The notes under the pieces are model-generated. The model was not told where the DNA came from, searched no databases, and saw only the letters and a program-made list of their open reading frames with translations. From positions 1 through 64,000 of the forward strand of contig DASRER010000014.1 in NCBI GenBank assembly GCA_035651995.1: 64,000 nt of DNA, written 5' to 3'. Below are positions 15,691-25,083 of this stretch, piece after piece. Source of the stretch: Terriglobales bacterium. Lineage in GTDB: Bacteria > Acidobacteriota > Terriglobia > Terriglobales > Acidobacteriaceae. The position numbers and the translations under genes are program-made. Each line of letters begins with the position of its first letter. The stretch's first letter is position 1.

Positions 15691-16863
15691 TTGAAGCCTG
15701 GCTCGCTGTTGCGCGTTGCCCTTGCGCTCCTCGTCCTCGCGGTCATGGCGGCGAACATCGTTCTCGCGGTGCAAGGAATTCGCGCCGGCAGCCGCGGAAT
15801 GGCCGACTGGGCCGGCTTCTACCTGGCAGGCCGAATGGTTGCGGACGGCCGCTCAGCCTACCTCTACGAACTGGCGGCGCAGGTGGACTACCAGCAGCGC
15901 CTGTTCGGGATGGTCCGGTCGACCGTGCCGTTCAACCATCCGCCCTTTGAGGCACTGGTCTTCGCGCCGCTGTCGCTGCTGCCGTTCGCGCAGAGCCTGT
16001 ACCTGTGGGCGCTGATCAATGTGCTGTTGCTGTTCGCGACGGCCCATTGGCTGCGTCCGCTGCTTTCGGCGGAGATACCGTGGCGCGAGGCCGCGGTTTG
16101 GTGTCCGGCGCTGGCGTTTGCGCCGATCGCAGTGGCGCTGATGCAAGGACAGGACTCGGTGCTCCAGCTCTTCTTCTTCGCGCTGGCGTTCATCGCGCTG
16201 AAGAGGAACAGAGACGCTCTCGGCGGCGGCGTGCTGGCCCTCGCGCTCATCAAGTGGCACCTGGTCGTTCCGGTCGCGCTCATCCTGCTGCTGCGGCGCG
16301 AGGTGAAGGCGATCACCGGTTTCGCGGCGGCGGCCGCGGCGCTCATGCTGGTTTCGATTGCGGCCGCCGGCGTTGATGGCGCGATGCAGTACCCGATGCT
16401 GCTCAAGTACACCGCCGAGCTGCTCGATCTGCCGAACGCCATGCCGAACGTCCGCGGGTTCATTGCCGCGTTTAGCGTGGGCGAGACGTTCCTCCGGGTG
16501 GCGACGATTGCAATCTCAGTTGTCGTATTCCTGCTTGCCGCCGTGGCGCCACGTCCGGCGGAAAAGCGCGGGCTGTGGTTCGACCTCGACTTCGGGCTGG
16601 CGATCACGGTGGCTGCGCTGGTCGGCTACCACGTCTACCTGCACGACCTCACGATCCTGTTCCTGCCGCTGATCCTGCTCACGAGTGCGCTGGTGGAGCA
16701 CAAGCGATGGCTTGGGCTGCTCGTGCCGTCGCTGTTTCTGTTCCTTCCGGCGTACCTGATCGCGTTCGGCGGCGCGTACCTGGGGATGCTGGCAATCCCG
16801 GTTACCGCGCTGGCCGCGGCGCTTTGGGTGGAACGGCGGCGAGCAGCGAGCGTTCCTGTTTAG
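15691..16863 (+). CDS. Membrane glycosyltransferase of the GT87 (DUF2029) type
   Basis: A 390-residue polytopic protein with about ten helices. GT87-like signs are an early acidic loop (ADWAGFYLAGRMVADGRSAYLY), FNHPPFEALVFAPLSLLP after the second helix, and ALMQGQDSVLQLFFFALAFIAL, close to the GQ..L..L motif of that family. These enzymes use polyprenyl-phosphate mannose outside the membrane, for example in mycobacterial lipomannan synthesis; the acceptor here is unknown. The start is TTG 15691. It is divergent from the 98-residue gene. Confidence 0.75.
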   Translation: MKPGSLLRVALALLVLAVMAANIVLAVQGIRAGSRGMADWAGFYLAGRMVADGRSAYLYELAAQVDYQQRLFGMVRSTVPFNHPPFEALVFAPLSLLPFAQSLYLWALINVLLLFATAHWLRPLLSAEIPWREAAVWCPALAFAPIAVALMQGQDSVLQLFFFALAFIALKRNRDALGGGVLALALIKWHLVVPVALILLLRREVKAITGFAAAAAALMLVSIAAAGVDGAMQYPMLLKYTAELLDLPNAMPNVRGFIAAFSVGETFLRVATIAISVVVFLLAAVAPRPAEKRGLWFDLDFGLAITVAALVGYHVYLHDLTILFLPLILLTSALVEHKRWLGLLVPSLFLFLPAYLIAFGGAYLGMLAIPVTALAAALWVERRRAASVPV

Positions 16864-16868
16864 AACTG

Positions 16869-17020
16869 CTACTGATACCTCAGCGCTTCGATCGGGTCGA
16901 GGCGCGAAGCCTTCAGCGCCGGAATGATTCCGCCGACGACGACGAGGATGATCGTCGCAGCGACCGGCGTGGTGAGGTCGAGGCGCAAGTGGATGCCGGC
17001 TTCGGAGCTGTCCATGAAGG
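16869..17020 (-). pseudogene. C-terminal remnant of a MacB/FtsX-type ABC permease
   Basis: On the minus strand the last 50 or so codons of a MacB-type permease can be read, ending VVVGGIIPALKASRLDPIEALRYQ and TAG at 16869-16871. This matches the end of the intact permease at 17987 (VPAIKASRLDPIEALRYE). Upstream of about 17020 the similarity stops and no start or body exists. It is a truncated relic, probably of a third permease gene. Confidence 0.85.
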
Positions 17021-17490
17021 CGCAGCCGGGCCTTCGTCGCTCCCGAACATATACCCTCCCCCCTCGGTGTTGAATGGAATCAGGAGGTTAGCGGCGAAGG
17101 TCTGTTGGTGGTCTGTTGATCTAAAGGAGTTACACGCAAAGTATGTTGTCTAAAGGGGTTAGCGGCACCCGGATTGTCAAAGAACGAAGCCCGCGCGTGT
17201 GCGCGGGCCTGCTTCAAGGGTAGCAGGTTGTGGGGGAAGAATGGGAAGGCGCGAGGAAAATTTAGTGCGCCTATTTCGTGGGGGTTGCGCGGAAATCGGG
17301 GGTCCCCGGGACTTGACAGACATCTCACGCATTCGCAGGAGAGACGTCGGGCGCTACGCGAACCAAGGGCCCAGCCGAGGGCGGCTGGGCCCATCGACAT
17401 TTTTTTGACGGCACATAGCGGATAGTTGGCGCCGGGCCGGCTGCGCGATGCTGGGTCTGCGACGAAGAAACTTTCGCAGAGGAGAGCATC
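17021..17490. other. Gene-free stretch with hairpins and a diverged direct repeat
   Basis: No coding sequence is recognisable. Two imperfect copies of a phrase ending GGTTAGCGGC lie near 17084 and 17156. A perfect hairpin GCCCGCGC-GTGT-GCGCGGGC spans 17189-17208. A terminator spans 17367-17406. TTGACA occurs at 17313-17318 but has no matching -10 box. Confidence 0.5.
17367..17406 (+). terminator. Strong hairpin followed by a T-run
   Basis: GGGCCCAGCCG (17367-17377) pairs perfectly with CGGCTGGGCCC (17382-17392) over a 4-base loop. Seven T follow after a 7-base spacer, longer than usual for an intrinsic terminator. Confidence 0.65.
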
Positions 17491-17958
17491 ATGGATCGCA
17501 TTCGAGTGGTTGCCATGCCGACATATACGGCAAACAAGGTCCGGGAATCGATGAAGTCGCCGGGCTACGGGCATCCGGCGCACGTGGAGGTGGCGACCGG
17601 GTACGGGCCGTGCCGGCATTGCCTGCGGACGTTCCGCGTTGGAGAGGAGCGGCGCATCCTGTTCACGTTCGATCCGTTTTATGGCTTAGAGCCACTGCCG
17701 CTGCCTGGGCCGGTGTTCATCCACGAAGAGGAGTGCGAGCGGTACGACGAGCGCGGCGGATTTCCCGAGGATTTGCGAGCGCATCGGCTCACGCTGAATG
17801 CTTACGGCGCGGGGCGCCGGCTGCTGGCGCAGGAGTATGTGGATGACGGCGCGGTCGAGCCGGTGATTGAACGGCTGCTCGACGACGTGGGTGTGCGGTA
17901 TGTCCACGTGCGTGACACGGAGGCGGGGTGTTACGACTTTCGGGTGGAAAGAGGGTGA
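17491..17958 (+). CDS. DUF1203-like protein
   Basis: A 155-residue cytosolic protein that looks like the uncharacterised DUF1203 family: an N-terminal CRHCLRTFRVGEERRILFTFDPF, which has the CxxC-like pair typical of these proteins, then PGPVFIHEEECERY and a C-terminal RYVHVRDTEAGCYDFRVERG. AGAGGAGAG lies 4 bases before ATG 17491. It is convergent with the permease genes. No role is known for the family. Confidence 0.78.
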   Translation: MDRIRVVAMPTYTANKVRESMKSPGYGHPAHVEVATGYGPCRHCLRTFRVGEERRILFTFDPFYGLEPLPLPGPVFIHEEECERYDERGGFPEDLRAHRLTLNAYGAGRRLLAQEYVDDGAVEPVIERLLDDVGVRYVHVRDTEAGCYDFRVERG

Positions 17959-17986
17959 GGCAATTGCTCAGGATGACAACAAGGAA

Positions 17987-19228
17987 CTACTCGTAACGCA
18001 GGGCTTCGATCGGATCCAGGCGCGAGGCCTTGATGGCCGGGACCATGCCGCTGATGAGGCCAACGACGGCGAGGATCAGCGTGGCGGTGAGCAGCGACTT
18101 CATTTGAATCACCAGGCGGATATCGCCCATTTCGCCGTTCTTGGCCAGGGCGCTGTACAGGGTGAGCGTCCCTACTCCATACGAGATGGCATAAGAGATA
18201 AGGATGCCGAGCACGCCTCCGGCCGCCGTAATGGCCATGGCCTCGGCCAAGAACTGCATGAGGATGTGGCGGCGGCGCGCGCCCAGCGCTTTTTCCACGC
18301 CGATTTCGCGGGTGCGCTGCGTGACCGAGACCAGCATGATGTTCATCAGGCCCACGCCCCCGATGCCGAGGGTTAGGGTGCCCACGAAGCCGAGCAGAAT
18401 CTGGAGTCCGGCGCTGATGATCTCGAACTGGCTCAGCCGCTTCATGCCGTTGAAGACCCAAACGGCGCGGCGGTCGTCGGGACGGAAGTTGTGGGTGGCG
18501 GCGAGCGAGGCGCGCACGGCCTGCTCGATTTTTTCGTACTGCATGCCCTCGTAGTCGAACCAGATGCCGTCCACGTAGTAGGTGTCGCGCAGAGCGCCCA
18601 TGGCGCCGGCGGGGATGTATATGCTTTTGTTGACGCTGTCGTTGCCCTCCTGCGGCTTGGGTTCGAGCACGCCGATCACCTGGAAGCTGACGCCGTCGAG
18701 CCGAATGTATTCACCCAGAGCAGGCGCGCCGCGGAAGAGTTCAGCCTTGGCGTCGGGGCCAATGACCACGACACGGGCGCGCTGGGCGTTTTCTTCTTCG
18801 TTGTAGAAGCGGCCTTCGGCCATGTCGAGATTGCGAATCCGCTGAATGGCGGTGGTGCCGCCCTGCGCCCAGGTGTCGAGCGTATGTTCGTCCCTCTGCA
18901 CTTTCACCGACTTGCCGAACACGGGCGTGATGTGGCGCACCAGCGGCACGGTCGCGACGATGTGGTCAATGTCGTCCTGGGTAAAGCGGACCTGGGTGCC
19001 GGCCTTCTGGCCGCCGGCCTGCATGGAGGTGCGTCCCGGGAAGACGCCGATGACTTTCACGCCCCAGGTTTCGAAGATGTTGCGGATGGCGGTGCCAAAG
19101 CCGGCGCCGTAGGCGAGCAGCAAAACGACCGTCGCGATGCCCCAGGCCATGCCGATGATGGTGACCATCGTGCGGCGGGAGTCGTGCCGCATGGCGAAGT
19201 AGGCCTGCGCGATTACGTCGCGGGTCAT
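17987..19228 (-). CDS. MacB/FtsX-type ABC transporter permease, second of pair
   Basis: A 413-residue permease. The first helix (TMVTIIGMAWGIATVVLLLAYG) is followed by a large periplasmic MacB core domain (about residues 50-270) and three C-terminal helices with FtsX motifs (VTQRTREIGVEKALGARRRHILMQFLAEA) and the tail VPAIKASRLDPIEALRYE. MacB-like systems couple a cytosolic ATPase to movement of substrates in the periplasm. Here the ATPase gene is absent; the upstream neighbour is a second permease 4 bases away. The two probably form a heterodimer with an ATPase encoded elsewhere. Confidence 0.88.
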   Translation of the reverse strand: MTRDVIAQAYFAMRHDSRRTMVTIIGMAWGIATVVLLLAYGAGFGTAIRNIFETWGVKVIGVFPGRTSMQAGGQKAGTQVRFTQDDIDHIVATVPLVRHITPVFGKSVKVQRDEHTLDTWAQGGTTAIQRIRNLDMAEGRFYNEEENAQRARVVVIGPDAKAELFRGAPALGEYIRLDGVSFQVIGVLEPKPQEGNDSVNKSIYIPAGAMGALRDTYYVDGIWFDYEGMQYEKIEQAVRASLAATHNFRPDDRRAVWVFNGMKRLSQFEIISAGLQILLGFVGTLTLGIGGVGLMNIMLVSVTQRTREIGVEKALGARRRHILMQFLAEAMAITAAGGVLGILISYAISYGVGTLTLYSALAKNGEMGDIRLVIQMKSLLTATLILAVVGLISGMVPAIKASRLDPIEALRYE

Positions 19229-19232
19229 GGCG

Positions 19233-20471
19233 TTATTCCTTCCTCAACGCTTCCACCGGCTGGAGCATGGCGGCACGGCGCGCGGGATAGAGTCCGGCGA
19301 CGATGCCGGCAAAACCGAGTGCGCCGATGGCCAGCGCCGCCGAAGCCGGCACCAGGGTCGGCGGATCGAATCCCGGCTGCGACGGCAGAGTGTGCAGAAA
19401 GCGCATCAGGCCGGCGGCGGCAGCGATGCCGAGTCCGCCGCTGAACAGCGTCAGGAACAGGCCCTCCAGGAAAAACTGCGTGAGCACGCTGCGGTTGGTG
19501 GCGCCGAGCGCCTTGAGCAATCCGATCTCGCGCGTGCGCTCGGTGACCGAGACCAGCATGATGTTGATGACGCCGATGGCGCCCAGGGCAAGCGTGATCA
19601 ATCCGACGGCGCCGAGAAACAGGTCCATGGCGGTGAAGATCTTGCCGACCATCTCCTGGTTGGCGATGGTGTCCCACTCATTGAACTCAGCGATGTCCGG
19701 GTCGAAGCCGTGGCGCTGGCCGATAATCTGGTGCGCCTGGCGCTTGGCCTCTTCGTTCGCGCCGCGCACGCGCGGCTGGTAGTTGATGAACGAGATCACG
19801 TTGTCGGAGGGCACGCCCTTGAGCGGGAAGTAGACGCGCATGGTCGAGTAGGGGATGAAGGCGCGCGTGTCCTGCGCCTGGCGGGTGTCGCGCGAGACGT
19901 CCTGCAGCAGGCCGACGACCTCGAAGCGGACACCGTTGAGCAAGATCGTAGAGCCGAGGGCGGGACGGCCGGGGAAGAGGTTCTTCTTCAGATCGACGGC
20001 GATCACGGCGACGTTGCGGCGCTGGGCCTCGTCGGCGTCGTTGAGCCAGCGGCCGGCATCGACCGGCACGAAGCGCACCTGGTTGAACTCGGGGGTGACG
20101 CCGGTGACGCCGGCGCCGCTGTTGCCGAATTCGCTCACCGCGCGGATGTCGCCCCGCGACAGGATGGCGGCGGCGTTGCGCACGGCGGGCGATGCCTTGA
20201 TCGCCTGGAAGTCGTCGTAGGTGAGGTAGTACTGGCGCGTGCCGGTGTGTCCCTTGACCGCGGGCGCGAGGCCGGAGAAGAGGAAGATCACGTCTTCGCC
20301 GAGCTGGGAAAGCTGGCGGCGGTTGCCGCTGCGGAAGCCTTCGCCGACGCCGACCAGGAGCAACAGCGACCCCACGCCCCACGCGATGCCGAACATGGTG
20401 AGAAACGAGCGCAGCTTGTGCGCCCAAAGCGTGCGCAGGGTTTGGCCAACGATGTCGAGCAGCAGGCGCAT
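19233..20471 (-). CDS. MacB/FtsX-type ABC transporter permease, first of pair
   Basis: About 412 residues, the same architecture as its neighbour: LRTLWAHKLRSFLTMFGIAWGVGSLLLLVGVG at the N-terminus, a periplasmic core (VSRDTRQAQDTRAFIPYSTM), then VTERTREIGLLKALGATNRSVLTQFFLEG and a tail AGLYPARRAAMLQPVEALRKE. The frame is open up to 20615, but the added 48 residues look uncoded; ATG 20471 gives the family's usual start. No clear ribosome site precedes it. The stop is 4 bases from the next gene, so both are one transcript. Confidence 0.86.
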   Translation of the reverse strand: MRLLLDIVGQTLRTLWAHKLRSFLTMFGIAWGVGSLLLLVGVGEGFRSGNRRQLSQLGEDVIFLFSGLAPAVKGHTGTRQYYLTYDDFQAIKASPAVRNAAAILSRGDIRAVSEFGNSGAGVTGVTPEFNQVRFVPVDAGRWLNDADEAQRRNVAVIAVDLKKNLFPGRPALGSTILLNGVRFEVVGLLQDVSRDTRQAQDTRAFIPYSTMRVYFPLKGVPSDNVISFINYQPRVRGANEEAKRQAHQIIGQRHGFDPDIAEFNEWDTIANQEMVGKIFTAMDLFLGAVGLITLALGAIGVINIMLVSVTERTREIGLLKALGATNRSVLTQFFLEGLFLTLFSGGLGIAAAAGLMRFLHTLPSQPGFDPPTLVPASAALAIGALGFAGIVAGLYPARRAAMLQPVEALRKE

Positions 20472-20714
20472 GGGGGCGAGCAGCGAAGTGCGCCGGCGCG
20501 GGCGCAGCTCCGCTTGCCACTGAACACATTGCGGAACCGCCGCCGGTTTCACCGCCAGCACGCCCATCCCGCTTCGACGTTTACAGACGCCCGAGGCGAG
20601 CCGGTTGTTCCACAATTTGTTTACACGCAGCAGTTTATCCCGAGTAGCTGCCGGAACAAACCAGCAGGGAGTTGGGCGTACCGGGTACCGGGCGGCTGCG
20701 GCGGCGGCACTTTT

Positions 20715-21635
20715 TCAATCAGGCGGGCTGAGTTTCTTCGCCGCGGGCGCTGATTCCGCGGACGCGTTTTGTGGATAGTCGTACACGCCGCGTCCGGACT
20801 TGCGGCCGAGGCGGCCTGCCTTGACGTACTGCACCAGCAGCGGCGCGGGGCGGAATTTTTCCCCGAGCGTGCGGTGCAGGTATTCGAGGATGTGCAGGCG
20901 CGTGTCGAGCCCGACCAGGTCCACCAGTTCGAACGGTCCCATGGGGTGATTCAGCCCGAGCTTCAGCGCCTTGTCGATGTCGGCGGCGGAAGCGATCCCC
21001 TCCTGGAGCATGTAGAAGGCCTCGTTGCCGATCATGGCGTTGATGCGGCTGGTGATGAAGCCGGGCGACTCCTTGATGACCACCACTTCCTTTCCCATGC
21101 GGCGGCCCACTTCGACGGCGGCGGCGAGCGTGGCGTCGTCGGTTTCCAGCGCGCGCACGACTTCCAGCAGCTTCATCTTGTGCACGGGGTTGAAGAAGTG
21201 CATACCGAGAATCTTGGGCGCGCGATAGGTCACGCCGGCGATCTCGGTGATACTGAGCGACGAAGTGTTCGACGCCAGGATCGTCCCGGGACGCGAGATT
21301 TTGTCGAGGAGCGTGAAGATCTCGATTTTCGATTCCATCTCCTCGGGGACGGCCTCGATGACGAGGTCGGCCTGGCGGGCGGCGTCCTCGAGCGACGTGG
21401 CGTATTCGAGGCGGGCGAAGGCGGCGTCGGCGTCGGGGCGGCTGACCTTGCCGAGCTCGACGGCCTTGTCGAGGTTGCCGCGGATTTCGGTTTCCGCTTT
21501 GCGCAGCGCGGCGGGAAGAATGTCTTCAAGGATGGTGCGGTAGCCGCCGAGGGCAGCGGCGTGGGCGATGCCGCGCCCCATGATGCCGGCGCCGATGACG
21601 GAAATCGTGCGGACTTGCGGCGTCGCGCCCGGCAT
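20715..21635 (-). CDS. 3-hydroxyacyl-CoA (3-hydroxybutyryl-CoA) dehydrogenase
   Basis: A 306-residue NAD-dependent enzyme that oxidises or forms 3-hydroxyacyl-CoA in fatty acid or butanoate metabolism. The Rossmann motif ISVIGAGIMGRGIAHAAALGG starts at residue 10. The catalytic region ILGMHFFNPVHKMKLLEVVR carries the active-site His, and ESPGFITSRINAMIGNEAF with NHPMGPFELVDLVGLDTRLH completes the C-terminal domain. The length is right for the single-domain enzyme. The start overlaps the small upstream gene by one base (TGATG). Confidence 0.93.
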   Translation of the reverse strand: MPGATPQVRTISVIGAGIMGRGIAHAAALGGYRTILEDILPAALRKAETEIRGNLDKAVELGKVSRPDADAAFARLEYATSLEDAARQADLVIEAVPEEMESKIEIFTLLDKISRPGTILASNTSSLSITEIAGVTYRAPKILGMHFFNPVHKMKLLEVVRALETDDATLAAAVEVGRRMGKEVVVIKESPGFITSRINAMIGNEAFYMLQEGIASAADIDKALKLGLNHPMGPFELVDLVGLDTRLHILEYLHRTLGEKFRPAPLLVQYVKAGRLGRKSGRGVYDYPQNASAESAPAAKKLSPPD

Positions 21636-21820
21636 CAGGCGCCGCGCTCCAGCTTTTCCAGCACGGTGATGAAGTTGGGATCGGACTTGCGCATGTAGTC
21701 GGCCAGGCGCTGCTTTTCCTCGGGGGTCATGAAGCTGAGGTTGGCGGTCACGCGGCGGAGCGTGGCGGCAATGTCGTCGACGTAATTCATCATCCGCAGA
21801 AGTTCACCGGAAATCGGCAT
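21635..21820 (-). CDS. Small hypothetical protein, coupled to the dehydrogenase
   Basis: A 61-residue helical protein (MPISGELLRMMNYVDDIAAT... ending VLEKLERGA) from ATG 21820, preceded by GGGAGA. A longer start at 21865 is possible but lacks a ribosome site. Charged heptads and the phrase FMTPEEKQRLADYMRK suggest an all-helical fold. It overlaps the 3-hydroxyacyl-CoA dehydrogenase start by one base. No family recognised. Confidence 0.6.
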   Translation of the reverse strand: MPISGELLRMMNYVDDIAATLRRVTANLSFMTPEEKQRLADYMRKSDPNFITVLEKLERGA

Positions 21821-22005
21821 CAAGTCTCCCTCGCCCGACAGGGCCGGAACGCGGCGGGCGAACAAGTATTTTCATCGGTAGGGCGTGGTTTAGTAAAGCC
21901 GTGTCATGCGATTGGCTGTTTTGCACAAACTCGCCGGCGCCCCTGACGCCACAAAGACGAATAGCAAATCACAGGTAACCGATAATCTGCATCTAAGTAC
22001 GGGCG

Positions 22006-25000
22006 ATGGCGAGCAGCCCGGTAATTCTTTACGGCGAAGGGACGGGTGTTTCCGAATGCCTTGACCGGCTGGCGTCGCGGCGGTGGCAGAACCGTCCGCT
22101 GGCGACGTACCGGCTGCAGTTCAGCTCGCAGTTCCGCTTCGAAGACGCGCGGCGCATCGCGCCTTACCTGCACCAGCTCGGAGTAACGCACTGCTACGCA
22201 TCGCCCATCCTGCAAGCGCGCACCGGCAGCCAGCACGGCTACGACATCATCAATCACAGCGCCATCAATCCCGACCTGGGCAGCGAGGCCGAGTTCCGTG
22301 AGTTTGCGCGCGAGTTGCAGTCGCGCGGCATGGGGCTGGTGCTCGACGTGGTGCCGAACCACATGGGGGTGGGCGAGGGCACGAATCCCTGGTGGCAGGA
22401 CGTGCTGGAGAACGGGCGCGCGTCGGCGTACGCGAGCTTTTTCGACATTGACTGGTGCCCGCTGCGGACCGAGCTGCACGGCAAGGTGCTGATCCCGATC
22501 CTGGGCGACCAGTACGGCGTGGTGCTGGAGAGCGGGCAATTGCGGCTGGAGTTTGCCGAGGGGCGCTTCACGCTCACTTATTTCGAAAAACGCCTGCCGA
22601 TCGATCCGCGCAGTTATCCGCTGATCTTTGAAGCGAAGCGCGAAGCGCCAGAGTGGAACGCGCCGCCGCGTCCGGCAGAAAACAACCGCAACGCCGAGGC
22701 CGACCTGGCGGAACTGGATTCGATCCTGGCGGCCTTGCGCGGGCTTCCGCCGCACGACACCGCCGACGCCGACCTGGCGGCCGAGCGCCGGCGCGAGTGG
22801 CTTGGCCTGCGCCGGCGGCTGGCGCTGCTGGCCGAGCGGTCGCCGGCGGCGCAGCACGAGATCGCTTCGGCGCTGCGGCTGGTGAACGGCGCGCCCGGCG
22901 ACAGCCGCAGCTTCAACGCGCTGCACCGGCTGCTCGAGGTGCAGGCGTATCGCATGGCGCACTGGCGCGTTTCGGCCGAGGAGATCAACTACCGGCGCTT
23001 CTTCGACATCAACGACCTGGTCGGTCTGCGCATGGAGAACCCGCAGGTGTTCGCCGAGACGCATCGGCTGATCCGGCGACTGCTGGCCGACGGCAGCGTG
23101 ACGGGACTGCGGGTGGACCATCCCGACGGGCTGTTCAATCCCATCCAGTACTTCACGCGCGCGCAGATGCTGTACGCGGCCAGCCAGTGCGGCGGTCCGG
23201 AGCCGCGGGCGGCGACGGCAGAGAACGGGATCGAGAAAGACATCGAGCAGGTGTTCGGCTCGCACGACTGGATTGGCGCGCACGCCCCGCTGTTCGTGCT
23301 GGTGGAAAAAATCCTGGGGCCGGGCGAAGAGCTGCCGCGCGAGTGGCCGGTGGACGGCACGGTCGGCTACGACTTCACCAACCTGGTGAACGGCGTGTTC
23401 ATCGAGCCGCGCAACGAGCGCGCGCTGACCACGCTGTACCATCGGTTCAGCGGCCTCACGACGGATGTGCCCACGCTCATCTACCAGAGCAAGAAGCTGG
23501 TGATGGAGAGCGCGATGTCGAGTGAGGTAACGGTGCTGACGCACCTGCTGGCGGAAATCTGCCACGCCGACCGGCGGGCGCGCGACTTCACGCTGCAATC
23601 GCTGGCCGACGCCACGCGCGAGACGATCGCCTGCTTCCCGGTATATCGCACGTACATCGACGAGCGTGGCAACATCAGCGAGCGCGACCGCGCTTACATC
23701 CATGCGGCGATCGCGCACGCGCGGCGCCGGAACGAGACGACCCCGGCGGACGTCTTCCATTTCCTGCGCGACATCCTGATGCTCGTGCCGCAGCCGCGCG
23801 ACAATGCCGACAGCCATCGCCGGCGGCTGTACTTCGCGCTGAAATTCCAGCAGCTCACCGGACCGGTGATGGCCAAGGGCCTGGAAGACACGGCGTGCTA
23901 CGTCTACAACCGCTTTGTTTCGGTGAACGAGGTGGGCGGATCGCCGGCGGCGTTTGCCACCTCGGCGGATGAGTTCCATCGCGGCAATATGCTGCGGGCC
24001 GAGCGCTGGCCGTTCTCGATGCTGGCCACCACCACGCACGACACCAAGCGCAGCGAAGACGTGCGCGCGCGGCTGAACGTGATCAGCGAGATGCCGCGCC
24101 AATGGGCCACTCAAGTGATGCGCTGGCGGCGCGCGAATCGGGCGAAGAAGCGCGTGCTCTCCGACGGACGCGCCGTGCCGGACCACAACGAGGAGTATCT
24201 GCTCTACCAGACCCTGGCCGGCGTGTGGCCGTTCGTCGCCGCCGGCGCGTCGGTGACCGAGCAGGAACATCAGAGGCTGATCGCGCGCGTGCAGGACTAC
24301 ATGACCAAGGCGGTGCACGAGGCCAAGGTCAACCTGAGCTGGGTGAATCCGAACGATGAGTACGTTCAGGCGCTGCGCGAGTTCGTGGCGCGCATCCTGG
24401 AGCGCGGCGAGAAGCGGCGCTGGCGCGCGCCCGGCTTCGTGCAGCAACTGGAAGGGATGCTTCCGCCGTTGCAGTTCCACGGCGCCATGAATTCGCTGGC
24501 CCAGGCGGCGTTGAAGATGGCGTCGCCGGGCGTGCCGGACTTTTACCAGGGAACGGAGCTCTGGGACTTCAGCCTGGTGGACCCAGACAACCGGCGGCCG
24601 GTGGACTTCGCGCTTCGGCAGCAGATGCTGACCGAACTGGAGCAGCGCGCGAATCGTTCTGCGTGGCCTGAGCTGTGCTCGGACCTGCTGCGGGAGTGGA
24701 CGTCAGGCGCGGTAAAGATGTGGACCGTGCTGCGCGGGTTGCGCTTCCGGCGGGAGAACGCGGCGCTGCTCCAGCACGGCGGGTACACGCCGTTGTTCAG
24801 CCTGGTGGAAAAGCAGCAGCACGTGTGCGCGTTCGCGCGCACGCACGAACGGCAGATGGCAATTGTAGCCGTCCCGCGATTCAGCTACACGCTGATGCGA
24901 GCTGCACTGGCGCCGCCGCTGGGCGACGCCTGGGGAGCGGCGGAGCTGGGCCTGCCGCCGCGGGCGCCGGCAGAGTTCACCAACATCCTGACGGGAGAAA

Positions 25001-25083
25001 AAGTGCGTGTGACAACGGCGCGGACGCTGCTATGCCGCGAAGTCTTCGCGCACTTCCCGGTCGCGCTGCTCGCCAGCCACTGA
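22006..25083 (+). CDS. treY: Malto-oligosyltrehalose synthase
   Basis: A 1025-residue GH13 enzyme that converts the reducing end of a malto-oligosaccharide to a trehalose unit. Clear motifs are TYRLQFSSQFRFEDARRI, SPILQARTGSQHGYDI, LDVVPNHMGVG, the nucleophile region GLRVDHPDGLFNP, the acid/base strand FVLVEKILGPGEELP and TTTHDTKRSEDVRARL. Length is at the top of the family range. ATG 22006 starts before the conserved core with little sign of a Shine-Dalgarno. The partner treZ is not in the window; malQ is convergent and overlaps the last 54 bases. Confidence 0.95.
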   Translation: MASSPVILYGEGTGVSECLDRLASRRWQNRPLATYRLQFSSQFRFEDARRIAPYLHQLGVTHCYASPILQARTGSQHGYDIINHSAINPDLGSEAEFREFARELQSRGMGLVLDVVPNHMGVGEGTNPWWQDVLENGRASAYASFFDIDWCPLRTELHGKVLIPILGDQYGVVLESGQLRLEFAEGRFTLTYFEKRLPIDPRSYPLIFEAKREAPEWNAPPRPAENNRNAEADLAELDSILAALRGLPPHDTADADLAAERRREWLGLRRRLALLAERSPAAQHEIASALRLVNGAPGDSRSFNALHRLLEVQAYRMAHWRVSAEEINYRRFFDINDLVGLRMENPQVFAETHRLIRRLLADGSVTGLRVDHPDGLFNPIQYFTRAQMLYAASQCGGPEPRAATAENGIEKDIEQVFGSHDWIGAHAPLFVLVEKILGPGEELPREWPVDGTVGYDFTNLVNGVFIEPRNERALTTLYHRFSGLTTDVPTLIYQSKKLVMESAMSSEVTVLTHLLAEICHADRRARDFTLQSLADATRETIACFPVYRTYIDERGNISERDRAYIHAAIAHARRRNETTPADVFHFLRDILMLVPQPRDNADSHRRRLYFALKFQQLTGPVMAKGLEDTACYVYNRFVSVNEVGGSPAAFATSADEFHRGNMLRAERWPFSMLATTTHDTKRSEDVRARLNVISEMPRQWATQVMRWRRANRAKKRVLSDGRAVPDHNEEYLLYQTLAGVWPFVAAGASVTEQEHQRLIARVQDYMTKAVHEAKVNLSWVNPNDEYVQALREFVARILERGEKRRWRAPGFVQQLEGMLPPLQFHGAMNSLAQAALKMASPGVPDFYQGTELWDFSLVDPDNRRPVDFALRQQMLTELEQRANRSAWPELCSDLLREWTSGAVKMWTVLRGLRFRRENAALLQHGGYTPLFSLVEKQQHVCAFARTHERQMAIVAVPRFSYTLMRAALAPPLGDAWGAAELGLPPRAPAEFTNILTGEKVRVTTARTLLCREVFAHFPVALLASH

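Noticed and set aside
17313-17318. TTGACA as a promoter for the DUF1203-like gene
   Set aside because: No -10-like hexamer at 15-19 bases; a strong hairpin with a T-run lies between it and the gene.
21904-24480. An 858-codon open frame antisense to treY
   Set aside because: treY has full GH13 motifs across this span; the antisense frame is Arg/His-rich and low in complexity, a by-product of GC-rich codon use.
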